45,742 nt of DNA. Source: Bifiguratus adelaidae. Taxonomy: Eukaryota > Mucoromycota > Endogonomycetes > Endogonales. A program made the position numbers and the translations under genes. Below the pieces are notes generated by a model, which was not told where the DNA came from, made no database searches, and saw only the letters and a list, made by a program, of their open reading frames with translations. The stretch covers positions 1 to 45,742 of the forward strand of contig MVBO01000117.1 in the NCBI GenBank assembly GCA_002261195.1. The letters are read 5' to 3'. Positions 13,484 to 23,871 of this stretch are shown here, piece after piece (position 1 is the first letter of the stretch; each line of letters begins with the position of its first letter).

Positions 13484-13555
13484 TAGCGTCGGGTGGTTTC
13501 GATCCACCGGCCTCGAGGTTATGAGCCTCGCGCGCTTCCTCTGCGCTACGACGCT
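13484..13555 (-). tRNA. Initiator tRNA-Met (CAT)
   Basis: A 72-nt cloverleaf on the minus strand. The acceptor stem AGCGTCG/CGACGCT pairs perfectly, followed by discriminator A. D stem GCGC/GCGC, anticodon stem CGAGG/CCTCG with loop CTCATAA (anticodon CAT), variable loop AGGCC, T stem GGTGG/CCACC. Initiator identity follows from the A1:T72 pair and the T loop ATCGAAA (A54 and A60), both hallmarks of eukaryotic tRNA-iMet rather than elongator tRNA-Met. No intron. The internal B box is GGATCGAAACC, and an oligo-T terminator follows immediately. Oddity: the pair 29:41 is A:T, so only two of the usual three G:C pairs flank the anticodon loop. Confidence 0.95.
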
Positions 13556-14589
13556 GTTGTTGTAATATAATTTTGAACACTCATAATATGTCAGCAAAAA
13601 CCCTAACCCTATTACTCACCAGATTTCACATGTTATACTCTTTAGCCCACGTGTCCCGCCAAATACAGTGTCTGAAAGACCCGGTGCAAGCTTTCAACTC
13701 CTTTTACATGCAATTCGTCCTTTTTTATGCCATCGTCCGCAATAAACGAGTTCAATTCACAAAAGGCTTAAGCTCCCACAAGAAACGTACCAGCTGAAGA
13801 ATAATAAGAAACGCTGGCAGCACGGGTTTGGGCACATATGTCACCCCTAGGCATGGACATTGGGCCTCAGATGGACTCAAATACACAGGTGTCAAAAGGA
13901 AATGCCCATGCCCATGCCCGACGTCCTGAATAAGGCCTATCTCCTATCCGGCTGTAGCCTGCCCGTGCTTGGCCCCCGGCGTGGACAGGCCAGCCCGAGA
14001 ATGCAGGTGCGTCCTAAGTGTGGATAGTAGCTCCGTGGAAGGCTACGACAACCTCTTTCAAAACTGGCAATATATGAACGCCACATGCCCGTTGTATGTC
14101 AGTCAACCACCAACACACACACCCTTCGGAGCCGAAGCTGCAATTTCTCCATCTTTTTCCAATTTGTTTCCTATCCTACATTTCTGACTCGTGTCTTGTC
14201 TGATGACCCATAAAGTGTCCACCCCGCTTTGAACAAAGGAGCTCAAATTCTAAAATGGAAAGGTTACACAGCATTTTTCATGCTATCGGCAAGAGGTACT
14301 AAGCCACGACCTTTGTGCCACGTTGGACAGGTTATTTTGGAGGGAAATGTGCACTCACCATTACGCGCCTTCGCTTCACGTTTTCTGCGGCCAACCCGGT
14401 GCGTTTTGCGACATGCCCTTTCAGCGTCCAGTCTTCGGTAGCCAAGCTCAACATGCAAGTGGACGGTACAGGATTCAATAGTTCAATTAACCAAGGTTTG
14501 TCAATTGCAGGTCAAAGGTCCGTGATGGTACAATTAATCTATAACCTCCAGTGAACTACATGGGCGAGAATCTCGTCTATTCTTGGAAA
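13556..14589. other. About 1 kb without a recognisable gene
   Basis: I see no gene. Two TAACCC-like units at about 13,599-13,612 are too few to be a telomere remnant. A minus-strand segment near 14,460-14,350 has a short protein-like frame (WTLKGHVAKRTGLAAENVKR) before a possible donor, with no match I recognise. A short ATGCCC tandem lies near 13,901-13,920. Confidence 0.4.
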
Positions 14590-15440
14590 ATCATTGGAGA
14601 ATTCTTGTGCTATGATATCCCATTGGGTTCCTCGCCTTTCCAGTCGATGAGATAGCAAAGGAAGTCTTCCGGATAGTCCTTTCGCAATTCGCAGACGAAA
14701 ACGCAGAGGTATTTATTGTAATTATCGTCCACGGCGCAAACGGTCTGACGGCAGTTGCAATCTGAGAGCCGCACGTAGGGCAACTTTGACCGCGGCGGGG
14801 TTCGCCATTCCATCGCGCAAAGATTGTGACAAGGACATTCGGTATTACTACATGCACGCTGTGGTCCCCATGTTACTTCGCAAAAGATCACACTCCGGGT
14901 ACTTGCGGCGTCCCGAAATCCATAACTTGCAAAGGGCCGCCGTCAGTTTCGAAGGTCTTGCAATGGGGCATCTCTATATCGATAGTCGCTTTGCGAACAT
15001 TCCGATAGGGAAAGGATGATCAAGATCAAGTCCTCCACGGCCTTCTACCAACCGATCGACAAGCTGATCGTGTACTTTCATCACTTTGATCTGTCGGGAA
15101 TGATTCAGGTGTTCTAGCTCCAACCAATGGCCCGGCGGTTTCAAAGCTAATTCGAAGAGAATGGCAAGGAAATCCCAGTGTCCTGTCGAGCCTGTCCGAA
15201 CCGCGAAGGCTCCCCCTCAAAGTAGGTCCTTACGTGCCCGCCGCTTGCACCGATATTATACTGAATCCTATTCAGGCGACGCCTTGGGGACGATGTTGTT
15301 TCTCTCTTTCGCAGCATAGTCCAATGGGGTCTCGAAGACTGTAATCGCTTCGACTACAATTAGCTCTAACGCCTCATCGGGCAGTCTCATGAGCGATTCT
15401 ACGTGAATGCTGGAAGCCGAGAAGTTGACAAGTCAATGGA
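14590..15440 (-). pseudogene. Remnant B of the repeated unknown gene family
   Basis: Minus-strand pieces parallel those of remnant A. Near 15,400 a frame opens with MRLPDEALELIVVEAITVFE, reminiscent of an F-box-like or helical N-terminus. Then GHWLELEHLNHSRQIKVMKV (about 15,100), FPYRNVRKATIDIEMPHC (about 15,000), and a Cys-rich part with RACSNTECPCHNLCAMEWR and LPYVRLSDCNC (about 14,860-14,760), ending DWKGEEPNGIS at a stop near 14,611. Frame changes are needed between the pieces, either unrecognised introns or decay. Nucleotide likeness to remnant A is visible by eye over at least three blocks. Function unknown. Confidence 0.5.
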
Positions 15441-15626
15441 CGTGAATTGTTTACTTCTTGTTCACTTGTACCTGTCGAAGTGAAGCATGAACTGAATCGA
15501 CAACCCGTCCAACAAGCGTGGAGCGGTGGAGGCACAGAGGACGGTAGCTCACATCTTTAGCTAGAGTATGAGGGAAGGCAGGGCTGCCTTAGACGATTGA
15601 GCTCTTATCATATGCTCAATGTCAAA

Positions 15627-16540
15627 TCATAGCTGACAGCTCAGGTGCTTCGTAAATATGGACTCTTGATGTGACTTGAGAAGCGAATCAAGATACCGTA
15701 CCTTTGCCGCTATACGAGCTCGGTACCTGTTGAAGTAAACGGTTATATCAAAGTCTGATTGCCCGCTGCGGACAAGAAGGGGATGAAGGAATTTAACAAG
15801 CCTTATTGGCTGCTTGTCGGCACAGCGGTAGGTAGCGAGTAATGAAATGGAGAGATGTACATACGCCAGCACCTACTCACTGTAGTAAGATATGGCAATG
15901 ATTGTCGTACGGTTTGCCGTTTCGGTGACAGCCTGACCAATTGATAAAAGTGCTAAAAGAAGTCTTCTCGCTCGTCATTTTGCATCACACACGTTAGAGT
16001 GGAGATACGTTCTGTAATGCTCGCCCATGGCGCCAATAGCTTGCTGGTCGTCAGATAGTTGGTATCAATGAATGTCTTGAGAGGCACCTTATTTTTGTTC
16101 CAAGCCGCTGGCAAGACGCACATGAAAGAGGTCCAACAAGGAAGTGATGGTTCGCTGAAAAGAACGATGCCGAGGTCTTATGTCTCCTTAGTCGTCATAC
16201 CTGTCGCCCAGGTCAACGTGGAACATCTGCTCCGTAGGGAGGCGATCCAATTCAGTAAATTAGACATTGGTACTGTGCATATTCGACATCAAGGGTCCCA
16301 GCATGACAACTAGACCGTGGGCTACCTCGATAGCAAGGACATCCACGATGGCCCCGTCAATTGTGTCCCTGGCATTCGCGTCAATGAAGCAATCAAGGCG
16401 AAAGGAAATGCCTTGAGCACCTAGGATGAGATACAAAAAGTACAGGAGGTGACAGCCAATTAAAGAAGGCAAAGAAGGCAACAATAACGGCAGGGGTAGT
16501 AGGAAGAATAAAGGAGATGTAGAATGAGCTTCCAAAGTGT
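15627..16540 (-). pseudogene. Remnant C of the repeated unknown gene family
   Basis: Minus-strand sequence with a hydrophobic leader-like start (about 16,530; SPLFFLLPLPLLLPSL), an open stretch DTIDGAIVDVLAIEVAHGLV (about 16,370), a possible 46-nt intron (GTATGA...TTTTCAG), the segment TITSLLDLFHVRLASGLEQ that aligns with remnant A near 12,800, and TERIST...QNDERED, matching the remnant A block at about 12,130-12,080. The middle part present in A and B is missing, suggesting an internal deletion. A final open frame (15,872-15,627) ends in KVRYLDSLLKSHQESIFTKH. Could be an expressed divergent gene with unresolved introns; no family recognised. Confidence 0.4.
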
Positions 16541-16995
16541 GTGGGTTAGGACAACTCTGATGTTAATTGCTTGGCCGTTGATCATTGACAGCGACTTCTT
16601 ATTCACCAGTTAGCTAATCAGTATGCCGTACGAAGCATAGCTAGTGCATCTTTGGCGCGTTCCGGAAACAACCATTAACATTTGCAAATCACTTCAAGGT
16701 TATTGCGGAGACTTTGCGACAATGAAATAGGCAGCAGATGCGTGATAAGAATAGCTTTCACATGGATGCATCTAGCAAGTTATAAAGCCTTTTTAAAACC
16801 TTAGAATCTCATGCAGAATGCAGAGATCAGCTTTTCTCATTATACCCATGATATCATGACCCTAGAAACTCGAGATTTTCATGAACGAGCTAAAATAAAA
16901 GCGAGCTCTCGCCGCGCGCCGCTCGATATACAGTAGGAGCAGCTGATGTAGATTCTAATCATTTTTGTTCACATATGAAACTTGTACACGGGAAT
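16541..16995. other. 455-bp stretch with nothing recognised
   Basis: AT-richer than neighbouring coding DNA; no coding frame, RNA fold or repeat noticed. It should contain the 3'UTR of the wall-protein gene to its right. Confidence 0.4.
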
Positions 16996-17652
16996 CTACA
17001 ACAATGCCATAACAGAAAGGAGAGCGGAAACCAAACCTAGAGTGCTCGTCTTGTGATTGTTCATCAATGACAAGGCGTCAGAGGTAGAGTTGGCACTAGC
17101 AGATCCGCTAGCGGCTTTCGAAGACATGGCAGCAACCGATGAGCCAGTAGCCATGGCGCCGCTGGCACTGGAGGAGCCTTGAATGGTAAAGTTGGCAGAG
17201 TAAGAGGTGTCTACGTTATCGAATTAGGCGCGTTTCCAAATTGGATTGGGGAGAATCTACTTACATCCAGACGTGGGATCCGTGAAGCGAAGAGCATAGG
17301 CAGAGCTAGTCCCGGTATTGGCGGGAACCTTCCAGCTGTACTTGCCGGCTTTGGCACTGACGTTGCTGGCAATGACGTTTTGCAAAAGCTTATTGTTGAG
17401 CAGCTCTAGTGTCACTGTAGTGGGAGCACCAGTGCCACTCTTGTAGAGCCAAGCGACCGTGTTGGACTGGCCAGCAATGAACGTGGTGGAAGAGACGGGC
17501 TCAGTAACATAGATGTAGCTTTGCGCAGCAGCAGTTGAAGATGACGCAGGAGCGGAAGATTTTGCAGTAGTCTTGCTTGCCGCTGAGGAAGCAGCGGTGA
17601 CGATAGGAGCAAGAATGCTGGCGACGGTGAAAAGCAATGCAGTAATCTTCAT
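16996..17652 (-). CDS. Secreted Ser/Thr-rich GPI-anchored protein (Kre9/Knh-like domain)
   Basis: Predicted cell-surface protein. Exons 17652-17265 and 17210-16996 give 200 aa. Residues 1-20 form a signal peptide (MKITALLFTVASILAPIVTA), followed by an Ala/Ser/Thr-rich linker. The domain at about 48-140 (YIYVTEPVSSTTFIAGQSN, VAWLYKSGTGAPTTVTLELL, YSWKVPANTGTSSAYALRF) has the layout of the Ser-Thr-rich GPI-anchored Kre9/Knh1 N-terminal family. The Ser/Ala-rich tail ends in a hydrophobic segment (LGLVSALLSVMALL) after small residues, a GPI-attachment signal. Its anchor would be made by the pathway that PIG-A and PIG-P of this window start. Exact wall role unknown. Confidence 0.85.
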
Positions 17653-17787
17653 GTTTTAAAGGAGTGTCAGTGGGAGGTACCTAGACCCAAGAGATATACA
17701 CAATTGAGAGAAGCGCTGGAATAAATACTTGCGCGAAATGGAAGAAAGACGCACTAAAAGCTCTATTTACGGGATGTTACACAGGAG

Positions 17788-18448
17788 TTATTGCGTTACT
17801 TCCACGACGCGCGAGGCCCGTGAGCTGGATGATTGTTGTGCTTGCTTCCGTGTTTGCTCTCTGGCCGCGCCCTTCATGTCGCGCGCATACTCTAGGAAGA
17901 TGTTAAAGTAGCGATCGGGCAACTAGAGAACATATTTGAGCCGAGACGCGCCAATCGATAATGATTCGTCTTACTTTTTGGGTATCATACAAATTCGCCA
18001 AGATCCAGGTTTGGCGTAGTTTTGAAAACTTCCAATGAGTACGATCTGATTGCCATTGCTCGAGATAATGCCAATCTGAGCCACACCCTGTTGACGATGT
18101 CTGTCATTCATGGATGAGGACCGGTCGTCACTTACGGGGATTGCTATTGCTTGAAGATTTGGCGGATGATGCCGGCTTCTTTTGTCGCTCTTGCCGCTTC
18201 TGACGCTTGATGGCTCGACGCGCGGCTACATCCTCGGGGGCATTGGAGAGTATCTTGTGCTTGGATCTCGCGTCGGAATTCTTGTCCGGTTCTTTTTTCC
18301 GCTTCACCGTGGGTGGATCTCCTTCGAGATGCTGGGCTTGGGCGTCACCAGCTGCCTTGCGCTTCCTGTCTCGAGGCTTGGCATGCGACTGTTTCTTGTC
18401 ATTTGCCCCTATAGTCTCTGCATCGTCGTCAAAGTGCATGTGGACCAT
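17788..18448 (-). CDS. WKF-domain protein (C7orf50-like)
   Basis: Exons 18448-18136, 18087-17975 and 17922-17788 give 186 aa. The N-terminal half is Lys/Arg/Asp-rich and disordered with several basic clusters (KKQSHAKPRDRKRK, RRAIKRQKRQERQKK) suggesting nuclear or nucleolar location. The C-terminal domain has the WKF signature: YLEQWQSDRTHWKFSKLRQT followed by WILANLYDTQKLPDRYFNIF. The family (human C7orf50) is linked to ribosome biogenesis, but its biochemical role is unknown. The start is the first ATG in frame; an upstream GTG frame is ignored. It is divergent from the transcription-factor-like gene across 286 bp. Confidence 0.85.
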
Positions 18449-18734
18449 CACAAGCGATGGATCGTGACATGGGATCACGTGCCGTGCCTTATCTTACGTG
18501 CCCTGTGTGACGGATGTCGTGTGAATAAAAATGGGCCGTTTCAGTGGGAATGTCTTATCTTGGGAAAAAAAGTTTCTTTTTGGTTGTGTCCTTTGCGTCT
18601 CGACTATTGATCACTCGCATCATGGTCTCTGGTTGAGCACCTTATGATTACAGACTTTTATCTCTTTTTACTCTCTTATTTTATACTACGCTCGTGCAAC
18701 GCAACTGCGCCTGTCGACGATAATTCATCTCTAA

Positions 18735-21700
18735 ATGACTCAGGGACAGGCGTTTTCACCCATGGTGGGCGCTCTGAGCAAAGATTCTCTCGACGAACAT
18801 GCTATGGGCGGGTACTCTAGTGAGACATCTGATCCTATATACATTATCCCGCCTTCGCACTTGTATATCGATGTGCAACACATGAGCGGGTTTTGCCTCG
18901 GTGTAGATCGGTTTACAGACGGGCCTCTAGCGTACCAGGGGATGTGCGACGCTCTCCCACTCGCGGGAATGGGGTACCTTGGCATCAAGAGCCATACTGC
19001 CTCTTCTCCCACCTCCAACAATTCTGAACTGGATGCCAAGTCCGATCAGGAGGCAAAAGGCTTGCCACCATCCTGTTTTGACCACATGTACCGTCTCGAT
19101 GACATATTATCCAACAACTATCGCTATCGACCGCCACCTCGACATTTTCAACCTAGTCCACCCATGTCCCCGGAATCCGTCGACGATCATCCGGCACTCA
19201 GAAAACCAGTTCCCACCTTATTACCTTCTTTGATGGCTGACCTCTCGCAGGATCCCGCCCCCCTATGCACCTCTCCGGTCGCAAACGCTTCGTACCGACG
19301 TGCAAGCAGCGTTTCTTACTCCAACCTTTCAATCAGCTATCCGATTTCACCGGCCGAGACGACTGCAGCGGGTTCTCCCGGTGAAAACGCACCATCGTAT
19401 ACTGCTGCCGATTGGCTTGAATCCGCTTCATCATTTTTGCAAGGTACGCTTAGCGACTGTCAAATCCAACGTACACACGATGACCAAATCATCATTTATA
19501 CCAATGCCGGCAAATATGCAGACCTGTGGCGCCTCCTGGCGCGACTCAAGGCATCGCTTCCAAATGCCTTGCCAGATCCCGCCACAGCTCAGCCTTCGAC
19601 CACTAGTCGCAATCCACTCTACAAGAACAAGTTGCACAAGACGAAAACCATCAACATTGCCATTCGCGTATATTGGCTAGGTTCTCTAGAGGTGTCTGTG
19701 CATCTAGCCCGCCACTCTCTTTTGCGGCAAGTGGCAGACCATTGCATCAACGTTTACCTGAAATGCTGGACCAGATATTATCCAGTCCTGCACAAGGAAG
19801 ACTTTATACGATGGTATCAGACGCTCGATAACCCCACCGATCATCTCGTCGTCAACGCCATCGTGGTATCTGTAGCCAAGCATGCTCTCACCAAGCACGC
19901 CGATAACGGTCTTTTACACGGTGTCAGCGACCAGTCAAAGATTCGGGAGCTTGAAGAAATCTTTTTTCAAAAAGCTCGCGAATCGCTTGCTGAAAGCTTT
20001 GACGAACCGCAGCGAGATCACATTATAGCGGTCATGCTTATGAGTCTGCGAGCTCAAAAGAGTAAAAAGGCATTGTACATGAGTATGGCCACTCGCATGC
20101 TATATCATCTCAATATCACGCCAAGACGAGTCGGTGATGCTCAATACATGGAGGCAAAATTAGAAAGTAATCGACCATTGACCTCAGACGACGACGAAGG
20201 TGCCATCTATCACGAATTAGCCTTTCAAAAGGAGCTCGATACCCGCCTTTGGTGGTATGTCTGGGGCTACGATTTTTGGGCATGGGCCGCCGGTATCACT
20301 GATGTACGGATTCGCGATTTCGCCGATGACAATGTCGATTATCCCATGGTGTTTGAGGAGGACATCGATGTCGACGAGATTGCCGTCATGATGTGGGGTT
20401 GGGCGCTTCGATTATGGCAGATTCAGGACAAGATCAACGATCGATTCTACCTTCCCAACACCGAGGACATTGACGTGGACGATTTGGTGGAATTTGAAGA
20501 CAAGCTTCATGGCTGGGAAAGGCAGTTGCCAGAATACTTCAAACTGGATACTGGATTCGAATACGGTACGACCGATTTGTTTCAAGCTGCACTGGTCATA
20601 CAACGCGAATACTTTGCCACCTGGATCATGCTCCACAAGCCCTTTATACCCGATCCGTGGCAGATTGATCAAGCCGTGCATAATCCCTCGGGATTACGCT
20701 CACTCAACAAGTGTCTTCGTTATTCACTCTTGATGCTCAAACTGCTCACCTCCGTGTTTTATTTGCCCGGCGGTGGCTGTGCGTTTGATCTAGACGAACT
20801 TTGGAGAGCCAGCGAGGTCTTTATCATTGTGATCGACATGGTCGATCATCTGGACGCCGACAGTGCCTCTCGACTACTTCATGGAACGACCAAATCGACA
20901 TTGACGCGTGCTCTGGCCAAGTCCATGTTGCTGGTGCGAAAAACCGACGAGTGTCAAAAGAAGCATGAAAACTTTGTGGAGTTTGCCAATTGGCTTGAGC
21001 GCGCCTTACTGGAACGAGCCATCCTGATTCACTCACCGCAAGCGCAAACAACAGACGGTCGGCACCAAGTATACGACGAGACAGCCTATGTTTTTCAGCA
21101 TCCTGATGGACGCGGTGAGCCGGAGATGGAAGATGCTTTTATACCTATCCTCAAGATTGGTTTTTCACGGTCTACCCCACTTGAAATGCATTGCGCAGCG
21201 TCACCAGAGACAGCTGATTTTGCAGTCAAGCCAGACCCCATTACACCCACGCCATCCTCCTTCTCCAAATCAACTCCTCAACCGAGCCAAGTATCCATCG
21301 CGTCCATGTCAGCCGATGAGGCTCAAGGTGTGGAAAGGCTCGCTTCGTCTGCCAAGCTAGATGGCTCTTTCCTACAATCGCGTCGTTGTCGCCCCAAGGT
21401 GGACGTGAATGCGCTGGCTCAGATGTCTCAAGTCTCCAAACTCGCACCAAGCGAGGGTACTACGAGCAAGGAAACGTCCAAGGTATCTGTACATAACAAG
21501 AAGAACACTAGTACGGCGTGGAATAGCCGACAGTCTTCATTTCAAGCCAACGTTGAACCACAGCGAAAAGACAGGACCAAACGACCCTCATTACCCAAGC
21601 CACCTCCGTCGATTCAGATGAGAAACAACTCCTTCAGTTTCCAATCCCCTCAAACCTCCTTTTCCAAGTCAGCTCCCAAATTCCGATATTTTAATCCCAG

Positions 21701-21743
21701 TACCGCCAACAAGTACATGTTCATTGACGAGTTTCCGGGCTAA
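18735..21743 (+). CDS. Fungal_trans-domain transcription factor-like protein without a visible zinc cluster
   Basis: A single uninterrupted frame of 1002 aa in an intron-rich region. Residues about 315-620 resemble the middle homology domain of fungal Zn2Cys6 regulators (LLRQVADHCINVYLKCWTRY, YYPVLHKEDFIRWYQ, then LDTRLWWYVWGYDFWAWAAG and DFADDNVDYPM). The flanks are Ser/Pro-rich and disordered. No C-x2-C-x6-C Zn2Cys6 motif is seen anywhere, and no plausible upstream exon in the 286 bp before the ATG, so DNA binding would need a partner or another domain. The tail contains basic stretches. Target genes cannot be inferred from the neighbours. Confidence 0.8.
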   Translation: MTQGQAFSPMVGALSKDSLDEHAMGGYSSETSDPIYIIPPSHLYIDVQHMSGFCLGVDRFTDGPLAYQGMCDALPLAGMGYLGIKSHTASSPTSNNSELDAKSDQEAKGLPPSCFDHMYRLDDILSNNYRYRPPPRHFQPSPPMSPESVDDHPALRKPVPTLLPSLMADLSQDPAPLCTSPVANASYRRASSVSYSNLSISYPISPAETTAAGSPGENAPSYTAADWLESASSFLQGTLSDCQIQRTHDDQIIIYTNAGKYADLWRLLARLKASLPNALPDPATAQPSTTSRNPLYKNKLHKTKTINIAIRVYWLGSLEVSVHLARHSLLRQVADHCINVYLKCWTRYYPVLHKEDFIRWYQTLDNPTDHLVVNAIVVSVAKHALTKHADNGLLHGVSDQSKIRELEEIFFQKARESLAESFDEPQRDHIIAVMLMSLRAQKSKKALYMSMATRMLYHLNITPRRVGDAQYMEAKLESNRPLTSDDDEGAIYHELAFQKELDTRLWWYVWGYDFWAWAAGITDVRIRDFADDNVDYPMVFEEDIDVDEIAVMMWGWALRLWQIQDKINDRFYLPNTEDIDVDDLVEFEDKLHGWERQLPEYFKLDTGFEYGTTDLFQAALVIQREYFATWIMLHKPFIPDPWQIDQAVHNPSGLRSLNKCLRYSLLMLKLLTSVFYLPGGGCAFDLDELWRASEVFIIVIDMVDHLDADSASRLLHGTTKSTLTRALAKSMLLVRKTDECQKKHENFVEFANWLERALLERAILIHSPQAQTTDGRHQVYDETAYVFQHPDGRGEPEMEDAFIPILKIGFSRSTPLEMHCAASPETADFAVKPDPITPTPSSFSKSTPQPSQVSIASMSADEAQGVERLASSAKLDGSFLQSRRCRPKVDVNALAQMSQVSKLAPSEGTTSKETSKVSVHNKKNTSTAWNSRQSSFQANVEPQRKDRTKRPSLPKPPPSIQMRNNSFSFQSPQTSFSKSAPKFRYFNPSTANKYMFIDEFPG

Positions 21744-21998
21744 CCGCTTACTGGGTGCTGTCATGGTCAAGATGGATAAGGACACGTATTCGTATGCCTT
21801 GTATCTCATGTAAAAGCTGTATGTAGTGTATAGAAGACGCATCATTGATGAACAAGAAGACATTGTCTGCACCGTGAACTCATTGTCTCAATATGGAAAG
21901 AGTCTTACCCCACATTTTTTCCCATTGACTCCTTTACTTCTCTAAGTGGTGGTATCTTGCCGTTAGCCGCTTTGACAGCCTTCAAACATTGAACCACC

Positions 21999-23775
21999 AT
22001 GCGAGACACGTACGACAAGATCATCAAGGACTTTTCTATCGATATCCCCGAATATTACAACTTTGCGCAGGATGTTATCGACGTTTCAGCCAAAAAAGAC
22101 GAACGAAAACTGGCCATGGTTTGGGCTCCTGAACACTGTCAAGGGCCTCACGATGAGCGAGTTCAATATCTGACCTTTGCCTGGTTCTCTGACATGTCCC
22201 ACAAGTCGGCACGGTTATTCAACGACCATCAACTGCAAAAAGGCGATCGCGTCCTGGTCATGCTTCCACGTATTCCTCATTGGTGGACGGCTGTCGTAGG
22301 GCTCGTACGACTTGGTGTCGTTGTCATCCCTTGTACGACACTCTTGACACCCCGCGACTTGGAATTTAGGGCCAACTTAGCGGAAGCAAAGGCGATCATT
22401 ACGGACAAGACGGGAGCGCAGAAATTCGAGACTATTCGAGACAAGGCCACCACCATCACATGTACCATCGTCGTCGACAGTGGGGATGGAATAGACTTTC
22501 ACAACCATGAGCAATGGATCAAGTATGACATGATTGAGAGCTGGGATAAAACAACTATGGAGGTTGCCAAGACACATCGCAAAGATCCTTGTCTTATTTA
22601 TTTCACCTCCGGCACGTCAGGATACCCAAAAATGGTGACGCATACGCATATCAGCTATCCTTTGGGCCTAAAGGTTACGGGAAAGTATTGGTTGGATCTC
22701 AAGCCAAGCGACTTGCACTGGAACTTGAGTGAAATGGGGTGGGCAAAAGCAGCGTGGTCGAATCTGTTTGCACCATGGGTAAGCATGTACGCATGCCCAT
22801 AGCAAGGTAATGACCCCGTATTTGCTACAGTTGTGTGAAGCAGCTATTTTCATACAAGATATACGGTCCAGTAAGTTTGACCCAGAAGGCGTGCTGCGTA
22901 CACTGCATCAATTTCCCATCACCACATTGTGTGCTCCGCCTACGGCATATCGCATGTTGGTCCTGGAAAAGCCACTCGAGTACTTTGGGGCGCACCCTTT
23001 CAAGGCGTTACGCAGCTGCACAGGTGCAGGAGAACCACTGAATCCTGAAGTTATTCGCCGCTGGCACAAACATACAAAGATGCATATTCGCGACGGTTAT
23101 GGTCAAACCGAAACGACCCTGCTTTGCGGCAACTTGCCCGGTATGGAGTTGCGCATTGGATCAATGGGCAAACCCATGCCTGGTTGTTGCGTCGCAATCA
23201 TTGATGAGGACGGCAAGGAGGTGCCCGCCGGCAAGGAAGGAGACATTGCCGTATATGTGAAGCCAGAGCGACCACCCTTCATATTTGGGGGTTATTTTAA
23301 ACGGCCCGATCTCACTGAAAAGGCCATTCGAAAGGGCGAATGGTATTGCACTGGCGACAGGGCCTACAGAGATGACGATGGTTACATTTACTTCGTAGGT
23401 CGCGCAGATGACGTGATCCTGTCCAGCGGATACCGAATAGGTCCATTCGAAGTCGAATCTGCCCTCAAAGAGCATCCGGCTGTGGTAGAATCGGCTGTTG
23501 TTGCCTCACCTGACGACATACGAGGTGAGGTGGTCAAGGCATTCATTGTGCTCACCGAAGCGGCCCGCAGTAAGCCACAAGATGCCTTGATCAAGGACAT
23601 TCAGGAACACGTTCGGAAGGTGACCAGTCCATACAAGTATCCTCGCGAGGTTGAGTTCCTTGACGCATTGCCAAAAACAATATCTGGAAAGATACGTCGT
23701 GTGGAGCTTCGTGAGCAAGAAAACAAGAAGAAGTGGGCCATGGGCGTGAGAGCAAAGCGACCGAGTCGATTGTAA
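21999..23775 (+). CDS. Medium-chain acyl-CoA synthetase-like enzyme (ACSM/AMP-forming)
   Basis: Activates a carboxylic acid to its CoA thioester via an acyl-adenylate. Exons 21999-22778 and 22831-23775 give 574 aa, the length of ACSM proteins. Motifs of the ANL superfamily: YFTSGTSGYPK (P-loop), SEMGWAKAAWSNLFAPW (A4 region, across the splice), DGYGQTE (A5), YCTGDRAYRDDDGYIYFVGR with ADDVILSSGYRIGPFEVE (A7-A8), and PKTISGKIRR with the catalytic lysine (A10). No clear N-terminal mitochondrial presequence or C-terminal peroxisomal SKL (ends RPSRL), so the compartment is open. Substrate chain length is inferred from overall ACSM likeness only. Confidence 0.9.
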
Positions 23776-23871
23776 TGGCTGTATTGTTTAGACTAGCCAA
23801 TCAGCGTCGAGGATTTCATGCCCTCTATGAATACAAGCCACCCAAACAGCTCTTTCTTCATACATAACATC

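Noticed and set aside
13284-13580. 98-codon minus-strand frame
   Set aside because: Runs straight through the initiator tRNA gene, so at least its first third is not coding.
13597-13614. CCCTAACCCTA-like stretch that could be an interstitial telomere repeat
   Set aside because: Only about two units; expected by chance and not at a structural boundary.
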